Assembly (NCBI GenBank): GCA_003226295.1
Contig: CP029803.1
Span: 986,211 to 1,050,210 of the forward strand
From: Candidatus Moanabacter tarae
GTDB taxonomy: Bacteria; Verrucomicrobiota; Verrucomicrobiia; Opitutales; UBA2987
DNA: 64,000 bases
Direction of reading: 5' to 3'
The translations under genes were made by a program, and so were the position numbers. The notes under the pieces were generated by a model. It was not told the DNA's origin. It worked only from the letters and a program-made list of their open reading frames with translations, and did no database searches. Of this stretch, positions 46,729-55,688 are shown one piece after another (the stretch's first letter is position 1; each line of letters opens with the position of its first letter).

Positions 46729-47006
46729 TGCAAAAGATTGATCCAGAAAAATATCAGGAACGACTGGAAAAAATCACTGATCTATTTTCTGGGTTTGTCC
46801 TTCACGCCCGAAAGCAATCGATGAGTCGATGCCCCTATCGTAACCGATTCGATCAATGCACCGCTAAGTTTGATTGCGGAAATCAAATTCCAACCAAAAG
46901 CCAGCAAGCTCTCCCCAAATGCAGTGGCCTAATTGATTACTGTAACGCATGGAAGAAGGATACAGGAACAGCAGATGCACCCGATTTGGGATCTTGTAAT
47001 CCTTAG
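46728..47006 (+). CDS. Small Cys-rich protein of the methyl-transfer module
   Basis: 92 residues, translationally coupled to the corrinoid protein (TAATG). Six Cys are at residues 35, 44, 50, 65, 72 and 90. The core SRCPYRNRFDQCTAKFDC contains three of them, in a spacing that could hold zinc or an iron-sulfur cluster. No signal peptide or membrane segment. I do not recognise a named family. Because it is inside the operon between carrier and reactivator, it could be a redox partner for corrinoid reactivation or a small methyltransferase subunit. These are guesses. Confidence 0.72.
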   Translation: MQKIDPEKYQERLEKITDLFSGFVLHARKQSMSRCPYRNRFDQCTAKFDCGNQIPTKSQQALPKCSGLIDYCNAWKKDTGTADAPDLGSCNP

Positions 47007-47258
47007 GAAAACAGACCTCTAAAATCCCTTCTTCCGAAAATACATTCGATTTTAGTGTAGATCTAATCCCGAAGGTCTTACGCCTATGTTGAGCCTGAAT
47101 TTCGGAACGCTAAATAAAGATTTTTTAGCTTCAGTTTCATGTTTAGTTTTCTTCTGCTCCTTTAATAATTATTCTGTAACGAACTAGTCGAAAGTAGACC
47201 AAAAGGTTCTGATGTGATCCCCATAGGGACTGCATAGTAAAAGAACAACAAACTCTTA

Positions 47259-48917
47259 ATGATGGCGACCATTACTCACGAAGGAGAGTCCCGAAATCTT
47301 CACAAAGGTAGAACTATTTTTGACTATGCCGACGAACTCGCCGTACAAGTACCAACATCCTGTGGCCGCTCTGGCATCTGCCACGAATGTATCGTTGAAG
47401 TCACCAATGGAATACAGGCTCTAAACGCGAAAACCGATTCGGAGTCGTTTCTCAGGGACGATTTCAGACTGGCCTGTCAGGCTCAAGTCGAGAGGAAGGA
47501 TATCGACATCGGATTCTCAACTCTAAGGAGAACCCCTAAAATTTTAACCCAGACTAAGGAGACCCGTACCGAGATTGACCCCGTAGTTACACGAAGGGGC
47601 AACACAATATTATATGACGGAGAAGAAGTTGATTCCTTCAGAGGTCATATTTACGGCATCGCGATTGACTTGGGAACCACCACCATCGTGATGGATCTGA
47701 TCGATCTAGAAACTGGGGAAACCCTAAGGACTAGTGCATTCGAAAACCCACAACGTTTCGGAGGAAGTGATGTGATGCACCGTATTTCCTACGATGGACA
47801 GTATCCCGGGGAACTCAGAAAGGCGGTTGTTAATGCATTAAATCACGAAATTGAGGAGCTGGGCCATCAACTTGGGTTTGTTCGACAAGAGGTTTATGAA
47901 ATCGTTGTAGCTGGCAATTCTACGATGCGGGATATTCTGTTTCGGCTTAACGTTCAGAGCATTGGACAAAAACCATACCGTTCTCTGATTGAACAGGAAC
48001 AGCTCGATGGGAAACGAGGCTCTACTACCCTTTTGGCCAAAGCAAGGAGGTTGGGGATACGTGCAAATCCACAAACTCGAGTCTATGGTCTTCCACTGAT
48101 TGGCAGTCACGTGGGAGGAGACGTTGCGGCTGACCTTCTTTCAATTGATATGCCTTCACAAAAGGAAGCAATCATGCTCGTTGACGTTGGAACGAATACT
48201 GAAGTCGTCGTCGGTCACGCCGGCCGCCTTGTGTGTGCATCCTGTCCTGCCGGACCGGCCTTTGAAGGTGGGTTAATAACATATGGCATGCCGGGTTACG
48301 AAGGCGCAATTGAATCAGTTTCTATAGAAAACGGGCAATTTTTATTTAAAACAATAGGGGATATTAAGCCAGTGGGTATATGCGGTTCAGGGCTAATTGA
48401 TGTTCTCGCAGAATTACGCCGTTCTGGTCAAATGACCCCTAAGGGTGTTTTCTCAGAAAAGAGGCGCCAATTGTCTTTGGTACCGGAATCAGGAATTACC
48501 TTATCCCGAGAAGATGCTAGCAACTTGGCTCAGGCAAAAGCGGCAAATTTTTGCGGGCAGTTTATTGTCATGCGAAACTTTGGAATAGAACCACTCGACA
48601 TCCATAAGCTCTACCTAGCGGGAGGATTCGCTAATTACGTTGATGTCAGAAATGCCGTTAATATCGGATTTCTCGCCCCGGTACCATTCGACCGTATCGA
48701 AAAGGTAGGAAATGCTTCGATCGAAGGGTCAAGGAAAATACTTCTATCTCGTAGAAAACGTGCGCAAATCGAATCACTCGTCGAGAATATTGAGCATATC
48801 GAACTAGAGACCACATCTGATTTTTTTGAAATCTTTGTCGAGGGCTGTCAGTTTAAACAAATGCCTACAGAATTCAAAAAACTTGGTGCCCAAGAACCTA
48901 TTGGCTTCCATGGCTAA
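47259..48917 (+). CDS. Reductive activator of corrinoid enzymes (ferredoxin-ASKHA, RamA/RACE-like)
   Basis: 552 residues. An N-terminal [2Fe-2S] ferredoxin domain has C35, C41 and C44 (TSCGRSGICHEC) and C73 (LACQAQ). The C-terminal ASKHA (DUF4445-type) ATPase domain has GIAIDLGTTTIVMDL, DVGTNTEVVVG and CASCPAGPAFEGG, plus ICGSGLID and LAGGFANYVD near the end. Proteins of this kind reduce inactive Co(II) corrinoid back to Co(I) using ATP. It follows a 252-base gap after the Cys-rich gene, so it may have its own promoter, and overlaps the next gene by 8 bases. Confidence 0.93.
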   Translation: MMATITHEGESRNLHKGRTIFDYADELAVQVPTSCGRSGICHECIVEVTNGIQALNAKTDSESFLRDDFRLACQAQVERKDIDIGFSTLRRTPKILTQTKETRTEIDPVVTRRGNTILYDGEEVDSFRGHIYGIAIDLGTTTIVMDLIDLETGETLRTSAFENPQRFGGSDVMHRISYDGQYPGELRKAVVNALNHEIEELGHQLGFVRQEVYEIVVAGNSTMRDILFRLNVQSIGQKPYRSLIEQEQLDGKRGSTTLLAKARRLGIRANPQTRVYGLPLIGSHVGGDVAADLLSIDMPSQKEAIMLVDVGTNTEVVVGHAGRLVCASCPAGPAFEGGLITYGMPGYEGAIESVSIENGQFLFKTIGDIKPVGICGSGLIDVLAELRRSGQMTPKGVFSEKRRQLSLVPESGITLSREDASNLAQAKAANFCGQFIVMRNFGIEPLDIHKLYLAGGFANYVDVRNAVNIGFLAPVPFDRIEKVGNASIEGSRKILLSRRKRAQIESLVENIEHIELETTSDFFEIFVEGCQFKQMPTEFKKLGAQEPIGFHG

Positions 48918-50526
48918 AATCCCAAACCAAACAACCGGTGCAGGGTGGCATAAAGCATCCTTACGCCATTTGCTAAGCAAGTCCGACGAATTTGTAAACA
49001 TTGTTGAGTTGGTTACATCTCGTGGTATTCTTACCGAAGAAAACAGCCGTAAGGTCTTAACCCTCGCGCGCCGCCTCGTGGAGCATCCTAAGATCCATGG
49101 TGCCAGTATTACAGATAATCCGGGAGGCAACCCCATGATTTGTGCCGATACTTTGGGAAGAGATCTCATCTCTCGTGGCCAGGAAGTCATTATTCATCTC
49201 TCCTGCAAAGACTGGAACCGAAATGGATTGGAAGGACGAGCCTGGCAACTAGCCAGCGAAGGATTTGATAATGTCCTAACTTTGTCCGGAGACTATCCAA
49301 TCTCCGGATATGAAGGACAGGCAGAAGGCGTTTTCGATATCGATTCAGTTGGATTACTAAAGATGTTGAAGGACATGAATCGGGGTTTAGAAGAAAAAAA
49401 GCGGAATCGAAAAAAGACCATGATGCCTACTGATTTCTTTCTTGGAGCCGTAGTTAATAACCACAAGCGCCTAGAAAGTGAAGTTATGCCGCAGTACTTT
49501 AAGCTCATCAAAAAAATCAAAACAGGGGCTGCATTCATTATAAATCAGGTTGGATACGATTCCCGAAAACAGGACGAACTTATCAAATACATGCAGAAGA
49601 AGGGACTCAATGTTCCCGTGATAGCAAATGTTTATGTCCTTAAAGCAAGTACTGCTCGCTTCTTTCACGGAGGCACTATACCGGGGATTGAAGTTACTGA
49701 TGAGTTATTGGAGCTTTGTCAGGCAGAGGCAGCATCCAAAGATAAGGGAAAATCGTTTTTCACTGAATTCGCTGCTAAACAATGTGCTATCGCAAAGGGC
49801 CTTGGATATAGAGGCGTCTACCTAGGTGGCCACCTCGAGTATGAAGACTACGAACAAATAATCGAAAAAACTAATAATTATGGGAAAGACGATTGGCGTG
49901 AATTTGCTAAAGAAATACGATTTTCGCAACCGGGTGAATTTTTTTACTTTCAGAAAGATCCAGAGTCTGGCCTAAGTTCAACTAAAGTTAATCAAGAATA
50001 TCTCAAATCAAAGAATCTGAGCCAGTTAAAAAAAACACGCCGTCAGATCTCTCCCGCATATAGACTTAATCGCCGAGTTCACAACTTTGTTTTTGAAAAG
50101 GGAAGCCCTTGTTTCGGAATTGGCAAGAAATTCTATAAAATGGTTGACGACAGCAGAAACGGTATCAGGAAATTCCTCCATGGGTTGGAGCAGGCGATAA
50201 AGATGCCGGCTTTCGATTGCCGCGATTGCGGCGACTGTTCTCTACCCGACATCGCATATCTTTGCCCTGAATCACAGTGTGTAAAAAACCAACGAAACGG
50301 ACCCTGTGGTGGAACCCGGAAAGGCAAATGTGAAATCGGTGAAAAAGAATGCATTTGGTCTCGCGCTTACAATCGTCTCAAGGCCTACGGCCATGAAGAG
50401 GAGCTTCTCACTCGGGAGGTCATTATAAAAGACAACTCTCTCAGTGGAACTAGCGCGTGGATGAACACATTCCTTGAACGGGATCATCTCTCCAAGACTC
50501 ATCATCCTAAGAAAGGTTCCCTGTGA
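48910..50526 (+). CDS. Methylenetetrahydrofolate reductase with Cys-rich C-terminal domain
   Basis: 538 residues from the ATG at 48910; the frame is open further upstream inside the reactivator gene, but this ATG fits the usual N-terminus and overlaps the reactivator stop by 8 bases. Residues 1-300 are a MetF-like barrel (FVNIVELVTSRG, IHLSCKDWN, NVLTLSGDYP). From about residue 430 comes the MTHFR-C type domain: FDCRDCGDCSLPDIAYLCPE, then CVKNQRNGPCGGTRKGKC and CIWSRAYNRLK, rich in Cys that may bind an iron-sulfur or zinc site. Here it would oxidise methyl-THF to methylene-THF. Its stop overlaps the next start (GTGA). Confidence 0.9.
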   Translation: MAKIPNQTTGAGWHKASLRHLLSKSDEFVNIVELVTSRGILTEENSRKVLTLARRLVEHPKIHGASITDNPGGNPMICADTLGRDLISRGQEVIIHLSCKDWNRNGLEGRAWQLASEGFDNVLTLSGDYPISGYEGQAEGVFDIDSVGLLKMLKDMNRGLEEKKRNRKKTMMPTDFFLGAVVNNHKRLESEVMPQYFKLIKKIKTGAAFIINQVGYDSRKQDELIKYMQKKGLNVPVIANVYVLKASTARFFHGGTIPGIEVTDELLELCQAEAASKDKGKSFFTEFAAKQCAIAKGLGYRGVYLGGHLEYEDYEQIIEKTNNYGKDDWREFAKEIRFSQPGEFFYFQKDPESGLSSTKVNQEYLKSKNLSQLKKTRRQISPAYRLNRRVHNFVFEKGSPCFGIGKKFYKMVDDSRNGIRKFLHGLEQAIKMPAFDCRDCGDCSLPDIAYLCPESQCVKNQRNGPCGGTRKGKCEIGEKECIWSRAYNRLKAYGHEEELLTREVIIKDNSLSGTSAWMNTFLERDHLSKTHHPKKGSL

Positions 50527-51563
50527 AAATAAAAGGACTCGAGAGAGAATTTTTTGTTATTGGCGAAAATGTACATACCACGCGTATCCTTCTCCGCAAG
50601 GGTAAGCGAGTTACTAAAAATCCTGAGGGCCTTGAATCTGTTCAGTACAAGGATTCAGACGGCATTGAACGGTTTTTGATTATTCCAAATGAAGTAAAAA
50701 GGACTCAGGATTACGAAGAAGGTAGGATCAAGCACGTTAAGATTGCGATCCAGTCAGCTATGGGAGACCCCAGTCCGTCAGCCTACGAAGGGATGCAGTA
50801 TCTCCGCCAAATGATTCTGAAACAAGTGGCCAAAAATGTGGATTTTATAGACCTTAATGTTGATGAGATATCGCTAAACCCTGCAGAACAAAAAACGGCA
50901 ATGAGTTGGCTTGTCCAAACTGCCCAAAATATCTCCTCTGTTCCTCTATCCATTGATTCCTCAAACATAGAAACTCTGGAAGCTGGATTGGCAGCCTGTC
51001 GGCTTAATGGAATCCAGCACATGTTGAACTCAGCTTCCTTAGAACGCATTGAAGTCCTCGATCTAGCCAAACGATACAATGCGGCTGTCATCGTTAGTGC
51101 GGCTGGCAGTTCAGGGATGCCGCAAAACGACGATGAACGTGTTCAGAATGCTTCTCGAATGGTCGATACCGCATTAGATAAAGAAATACAGCTAAAGAGT
51201 ATCTATATCGATCCTCTTATCTTCCCTATTTCAGTGGACAGCGAATTCGGGAATCATGCATTCGAAGCAATTCGCAGGCTGAGGGAAAAATATGGCCCTG
51301 AAATCCATATCACTGGTGGTTTCAGTAATGTTTCGTTTGGTATCCCTTGCCGACGGCTGGTCAACAACGTCTTTCTCAACCTCGTTATCCAAGCGGGTGC
51401 CGACAGTGGAATTATCGACCCAATAACCAGCCGGCTAGATCATGTGCTCTCAATGGAACGCGCCTCCATTCCTTACAAACTTACTGAAAATATGCTTCTA
51501 GGCCGCGACCGATTCTGTAAGAAATTCCTTAGAGCATATAGAAAGGGAGAACTAAATGGCTGA
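50523..51563 (+). CDS. Methyl-THF methyltransferase, MtrH/CmuB/pterin-binding type
   Basis: 346-residue pterin-binding TIM barrel (dihydropteroate-synthase-like) that would pass the methyl group between the corrinoid and tetrahydrofolate. Conserved blocks: FFVIGENVHTTR at the start, DFIDLNVDEIS (Asp and Asn of the pterin pocket), VPLSIDSSNIETLEAGL, and the second half ITGGFSNVSFGIP. It starts with GTG at 50523, overlapping the MTHFR stop as GTGA, so it is translationally coupled. The last codons overlap the next gene by 8 bases. The MtrH- versus AcsE-like assignment is by motif only. Confidence 0.88.
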   Translation: MKIKGLEREFFVIGENVHTTRILLRKGKRVTKNPEGLESVQYKDSDGIERFLIIPNEVKRTQDYEEGRIKHVKIAIQSAMGDPSPSAYEGMQYLRQMILKQVAKNVDFIDLNVDEISLNPAEQKTAMSWLVQTAQNISSVPLSIDSSNIETLEAGLAACRLNGIQHMLNSASLERIEVLDLAKRYNAAVIVSAAGSSGMPQNDDERVQNASRMVDTALDKEIQLKSIYIDPLIFPISVDSEFGNHAFEAIRRLREKYGPEIHITGGFSNVSFGIPCRRLVNNVFLNLVIQAGADSGIIDPITSRLDHVLSMERASIPYKLTENMLLGRDRFCKKFLRAYRKGELNG

Positions 51564-51816
51564 GTATAAGATCCTATACTGGAAGGATATTCCCGCTCAG
51601 ATCAAAGTTTTCGAGGGTCGACGGCCAATCTCCTATCCCCTACCGACAATCTTTCAAGAGGAAATCGATCGAATCGCAATGGAACAAGGTATCTTAGATA
51701 GCAATAAGTATCTGGAGTACTGGCATTGGACCGAAAGGGCCGAAAGGAATGGAACCGCCGCGGAAGTAATCAACGCCTTAGTTAAGGAATTCGAAGAGAA
51801 ATTTCCTAATTTATGA
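51556..51816 (+). CDS. Small 'virulence factor'-domain protein of the C1 module
   Basis: 86 residues, soluble. KILYWKDIPAQIKVFEGRR followed by FQEEIDRIAMEQGI matches the small domain called 'Virulence factor' (PF13769 as I remember it). The name is historical and misleading: homologues I know of sit beside methyl-THF methyltransferases and MTHFR-C genes, as here. The start overlaps the MtrH-like stop by 8 bases, so it is made together with that protein and may be its partner or subunit. Real function unknown. Confidence 0.8.
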   Translation: MAEYKILYWKDIPAQIKVFEGRRPISYPLPTIFQEEIDRIAMEQGILDSNKYLEYWHWTERAERNGTAAEVINALVKEFEEKFPNL

Positions 51817-51962
51817 TCTTTCCAATTGTCAACGATCAGTCCTTTGGTGAAATTATTAGACTTTTAGGTTTACCTGCGATAAAAAATCTTAACTCAGCCC
51901 CAACTCCCTTATACGTTTGATAAGTAACAGTCATAAGATCTGTTGAAACCATTTTAAATCTA

Positions 51963-53180
51963 ATGTCAGAAAAACAATACACCGTTCGAGCTGCCCATTG
52001 TAATCATCGCGCTTCTGACGAGGAAATCTATCAGACACTGAAGCGAGTTACCAACCCTCTTAAACGTTCCTGGGAACGCCTAGAAAAGGCTAACCGGATC
52101 GTTATCAAATTTAACATGATGAAACAGCCTGAGGATGTCGTTTACTTTGAGGGCCGGCGGCAAGAATTAGTTGATGACTCAATTTGCCGAGCCGTGTTGC
52201 GATTGCTTCGGGAGCGAACCAAGGCAGATATAGTAGCCACTGATACCAACACTTATACACCGGACAAACGCATTCCTGACGGATTTAATTACAGCTATCT
52301 CCTCAAAGAGTTCGATGTAGCAATCGATGATTCCAACGCACCCCCATACGCTTCATACGATGTACCGGGAGGCGGCAACATGTTTGACCGCTATACGCTG
52401 AGCAGCGTATTTAAAGAAGCCGACGAAGTTGTCTCCGTTGCAAAACTAAAGAACCATTTATTTATGGGGATTACCCTTTGCATGAAAAATCTTTTTGGAC
52501 TTCCACCCATGACCCTCCCATCGGGCCGTGTACGTACCTACTTCCACCACGCCATCCGGCTCTCTTACGTACTCCCCGATCTCGCCATGATCACAAACCC
52601 TTGTCTTAATATTATCGATGCACTAACCGGCCAATGGGGTCGTGAGTGGGGTGGAGAGGGCAGAATCGCTAATGCCTTGATCGCTGGCGACCAAACAACT
52701 GCTACCGACGCATGTGGTACCCATCTTATGGGCCATGACCCAGTTTCTGACTGGCCTACACCTCCTTTCCGACGTGACCGGAATCACTTGCTGGTTGCTG
52801 CTGAACGTGGCTATGGCACCGTTGACCTAAATGAAATCGACTTCCAAACTGAAGTAACATCTCCACTTAATGAATTCGACAGCGAGGAACAAGATCCACC
52901 TCCAATAATGGCCTCCATTCGCCGGTCCGCCTGCGAACAGGGACTTTTTTATAATGACAAAAAGAAGGAATTGGCCGAGCGTTTTCCAAATCAGTTCATT
53001 TATCTCCAAGAAGGCGAAGTTGTTTGGCACGGAGTCGATCCTTCCGTAATCCGTAGCCACCGAGAACTCGCCACCGGGAACCCAGGTCAAGCCCGTTGGT
53101 TAAAACTAGTCGATCCTGATGAGCGTGAGGGAGAAAATTTTCTCGTCTACGACAACTGTCTCACGTCCATGGCGAGTTAG
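51963..53180 (+). CDS. DUF362-domain protein
   Basis: 405 residues with the DUF362 core VVSVAKLKNHLFMGITLCMK and the preceding ADIVATDTNTYTPD. Members with C-terminal 4Fe-4S ferredoxin domains are common; here no such Cys clusters are seen. The family's function is not established. It lies 146 bases after the C1 module on the same strand and may be part of it or a separate gene. Following it is the rplM promoter region. Confidence 0.82.
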   Translation: MSEKQYTVRAAHCNHRASDEEIYQTLKRVTNPLKRSWERLEKANRIVIKFNMMKQPEDVVYFEGRRQELVDDSICRAVLRLLRERTKADIVATDTNTYTPDKRIPDGFNYSYLLKEFDVAIDDSNAPPYASYDVPGGGNMFDRYTLSSVFKEADEVVSVAKLKNHLFMGITLCMKNLFGLPPMTLPSGRVRTYFHHAIRLSYVLPDLAMITNPCLNIIDALTGQWGREWGGEGRIANALIAGDQTTATDACGTHLMGHDPVSDWPTPPFRRDRNHLLVAAERGYGTVDLNEIDFQTEVTSPLNEFDSEEQDPPPIMASIRRSACEQGLFYNDKKKELAERFPNQFIYLQEGEVVWHGVDPSVIRSHRELATGNPGQARWLKLVDPDEREGENFLVYDNCLTSMAS

Positions 53181-53355
53181 TTGTACTTTGATTCTGCTGT
53201 TTATTCGGTCGCAATCGTCTCAACCTAAACACCCGTCTTTTGGCCCCTAAATACAGCAGGAAAACTTTCGATTGGAAGTTATCCATCTAAACTTCTGAAA
53301 CCTTCTAGCAACTTAAACTTGGTGATAAAGCCACAAGGGATTTGAACAATTGAGT

Positions 53356-53383
53356 TTGACAACCCCTGCTCGAACGATACCTG
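53356..53383 (+). promoter_or_regulatory. Weak candidate sigma-70 promoter for rplM-rpsI
   Basis: A perfect -35 TTGACA at 53356-53361 is followed after 16 bases by TACCTG (53378-53383), a poor -10. It ends 18 bases before the rplM ATG. Placement fits a ribosomal operon, but the -10 is weak, so this is only a candidate. Confidence 0.3.
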
Positions 53384-53401
53384 TAACCAACTTCAAATTT
53401 T

Positions 53402-53830
53402 ATGAAGAGCTATCTTGCAAAGCCGGAAAAAATACAGCGCCGCTGGTATTTGATCGACGCTTCCGATCAAATACTCGGTCGTTTGGCTGTAAAAATCGCA
53501 GATGTCCTACGTGGTCGACGTAAACCAACCTATACTCCTCATGTTGATACAGGTGACTTTGTTGTTGTCATAAACGCTGAAAAGATAAGGCTCACTGGCA
53601 GGAAAGAGGATGACAAGCGATATATGTTTTACACTGGTTGGATGGGCAATGAAAAATATCTTACCGTCCGTGATATTCGAGAGAAGAAACCCGAATTCCT
53701 CCTCGAACATGCCGTCAAAGGAATGTTACCAAAAAACAGGCTTGCTGATCGAATGATAAAAAAACTTAAGGTTCACGCCGGCCCAGAGCATCCTCACACC
53801 TCCCAAAATCCTGCATTGTTAGAGACGTAA
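53402..53830 (+). CDS. rplM: Ribosomal protein L13
   Basis: 142-residue 50S protein. Signature segments are RRWYLIDASDQILGRLAVKI, ADVLRGRRKPTYTPHVDTGD, RKEDDKRYMFYTGWMG and the conserved AVKGMLPKNRLADRM, followed by HAGPEHPHTSQNP. Length is the usual 142. It is 10 bases before rpsI and the two form the typical L13-S9 pair. Confidence 0.97.
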   Translation: MKSYLAKPEKIQRRWYLIDASDQILGRLAVKIADVLRGRRKPTYTPHVDTGDFVVVINAEKIRLTGRKEDDKRYMFYTGWMGNEKYLTVRDIREKKPEFLLEHAVKGMLPKNRLADRMIKKLKVHAGPEHPHTSQNPALLET

Positions 53831-53840
53831 TTAATACCCT

Positions 53841-54248
53841 ATGACCGCAGATTCCAAGAACCCCAGAATCTTCGCTATCGGACGGCGAAAAACTTCTTCC
53901 GCACGGATCCAGCTTATTCCCGGGGGCACCGGGAAAATCATTATTAACGATCGAGAACTCAGCGACTATTGCTGCCATGAGGCCGTCTACAAAAGTGCCA
54001 TAGCTCCCCTTGCTACTATAGATTCCTTGAATGAATTTGATGCTTCTGTGAAAGTCCGTGGTGGGGGACCCAACAGCCAAGCGGTAGCAATTTCTCATTC
54101 TCTTGCGCGTGCTTTAGAAAAATTTAATCCCGAATGGAGAATTCCATTAAAACGCGCTGGGCATCTAAAAAGAGACCCACGCCAAAAGGAAAGAAAAAAG
54201 TCAGGACAACCGGGAGCCCGCAAGAGATTCCAATTTTCTAAAAGATAA
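53841..54248 (+). CDS. rpsI: Ribosomal protein S9
   Basis: 135-residue 30S protein. The start AIGRRKTSSARIQLIPG is diagnostic, as are VRGGGPNSQAVAISHSLARAL and the C-terminal RKRFQFSKR, which enters the ribosomal P site. It follows rplM and is closed by a strong terminator 29 bases after the stop. Confidence 0.97.
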   Translation: MTADSKNPRIFAIGRRKTSSARIQLIPGGTGKIIINDRELSDYCCHEAVYKSAIAPLATIDSLNEFDASVKVRGGGPNSQAVAISHSLARALEKFNPEWRIPLKRAGHLKRDPRQKERKKSGQPGARKRFQFSKR

Positions 54249-54276
54249 AGTCCGCCGACGGGATAACACTTTGGCT

Positions 54277-54324
54277 AAACCCTCCCTGGCGCGCAGATGC
54301 CACGGGGGGTTTTTTTGTTTTTTT
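54277..54324 (+). terminator. Rho-independent terminator after rpsI
   Basis: A 14-bp stem with one mismatch begins AAACCCTCC at 54277 and closes with GGGGGGTTT at 54312, loop of eight bases (GCGCAGAT). A nearly uninterrupted T tract follows. It ends the rplM-rpsI operon; it is the clearest terminator in the window. Confidence 0.92.
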
Positions 54325-54612
54325 CGTCAGGATATTAATTATAATTTTATTTACGAATAAATCTAGAATCACACGAATGGACATAAGTAGATTTATGATC
54401 AATCGACGCACGCTTTCTAAGTTTCTCCTATTGAAAAATCTCTGTTCCGATCGAAAGACATGTATCTAGGATCGAAACAAAAATTTATTCTATCAGGGAT
54501 CCCTAGAAGTTAAGCCAGTTGATATAGCGGTATACATCGGATATTAAATCCACAAGCACCATGCCCTTGAACCTGTAAGAAAATCTCAAATGTCCGGAAC
54601 TTCCACAAATGC

Positions 54613-55680
54613 ATGAAACCCATTAATAGCTCCTTGGAAAAAAATTTGGTGAAAGTTGGTGTCGTTGGAGCATCAGGCTACATCGGAGAATTGCTTGTTC
54701 GTATGCTGTCCACCCATCCTAAAGTCGACTTAGAAGTAGTTACTTCACGTAACTACAAAGGAAAAAAAGTAGATGAGGTGATCCCTTTTCTTCGCGGCCG
54801 ATGCAGCAACCTCTACTTCTCTGACTCAGACCCAGAAAAGCTAGGAAGCATGGAATCCCCTGATCTTTTCTTTCTCGCCCTCCCGCACGGGGTGGCTTCA
54901 GAATTCGCGCGACCGTTGCTTAAATCAGGAAAAACCGTTATTGATCTAAGTGCTGATTTCCGAATAAACTCAACTGCACGCTATGAAGAGTTTTATGGCC
55001 ATCCCCACCCTGCCCCAGATCTTCTCCAACACTCATTTTATGTTATCCCTGAGATAGCAAATCAAAGTTGGAAGGATGCAAAGTTAATCGCTTCTCCCGG
55101 TTGTTATCCAACTAGCATCCTAGTGCCTCTTATCCCTCTATTACGTAAAGATATCGTTGCACGAGAGGGTATCGTTATAAACAGTTTCAGCGGAGTTAGT
55201 GGAGCAGGCAAGAAAGCCACTGAATTCTTCAGTTTTGGGGAGCGCAATGAAAGCTCCACCGCCTATGGCATCCCCAAGCACCGTCATCTTTCAGAAATTG
55301 AAGAACAGTGCATTGAGGCTTCCGGTAGTCCCGTTGTGGTACAATTCTCCCCACACCTGGCACCGATGACTAAAGGAATCGCAACCACGATTGTCGCCAA
55401 AGCAAAAGCAAATAATGTAGATGAAATTTATAAGGTATGGGAACGTACCTATGTGAACTCAAAGTTCGTAACACTCCTTAGATCTGGTACTTTTCCTGAC
55501 ACAGCACATGTAATTGGTAGCAACCGTATTGACATTTCGGCAGTTTATGACCCGCGAACTGGTAATGTGGTAATTACTTCAGCTTTGGATAATCTCATGA
55601 AGGGAGCTGGCGGCCAAGCGATTCAATCTATGAATATTATCAACGGTTTTGAAGAAGACGAAGGATTAACACCTTTTTAA
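54613..55680 (+). CDS. argC: N-acetyl-gamma-glutamyl-phosphate reductase
   Basis: 355-residue NADPH enzyme, third step of arginine synthesis. The Rossmann motif GVVGASGYIGELLV is near residue 20, and the catalytic Cys is in IASPGCYPTS. FYGHPHPAPDL and the late PHLAPMTKGI are conserved. Length matches. It leads the arginine run argC-argJ-argB-argD-argF-argG, and 288 bases without a gene lie upstream (after the rpsI terminator) for the operon promoter, where I did not find a clear consensus. Confidence 0.96.
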   Translation: MKPINSSLEKNLVKVGVVGASGYIGELLVRMLSTHPKVDLEVVTSRNYKGKKVDEVIPFLRGRCSNLYFSDSDPEKLGSMESPDLFFLALPHGVASEFARPLLKSGKTVIDLSADFRINSTARYEEFYGHPHPAPDLLQHSFYVIPEIANQSWKDAKLIASPGCYPTSILVPLIPLLRKDIVAREGIVINSFSGVSGAGKKATEFFSFGERNESSTAYGIPKHRHLSEIEEQCIEASGSPVVVQFSPHLAPMTKGIATTIVAKAKANNVDEIYKVWERTYVNSKFVTLLRSGTFPDTAHVIGSNRIDISAVYDPRTGNVVITSALDNLMKGAGGQAIQSMNIINGFEEDEGLTPF

Positions 55681-55688
55681 AATAGAAT

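Noticed and set aside
47019-47055. 8-bp inverted repeat CTAAAATC/GATTTTAG after the Cys-rich gene
   Set aside because: Long loop, AT-rich stem and no T tract, so not a convincing terminator.
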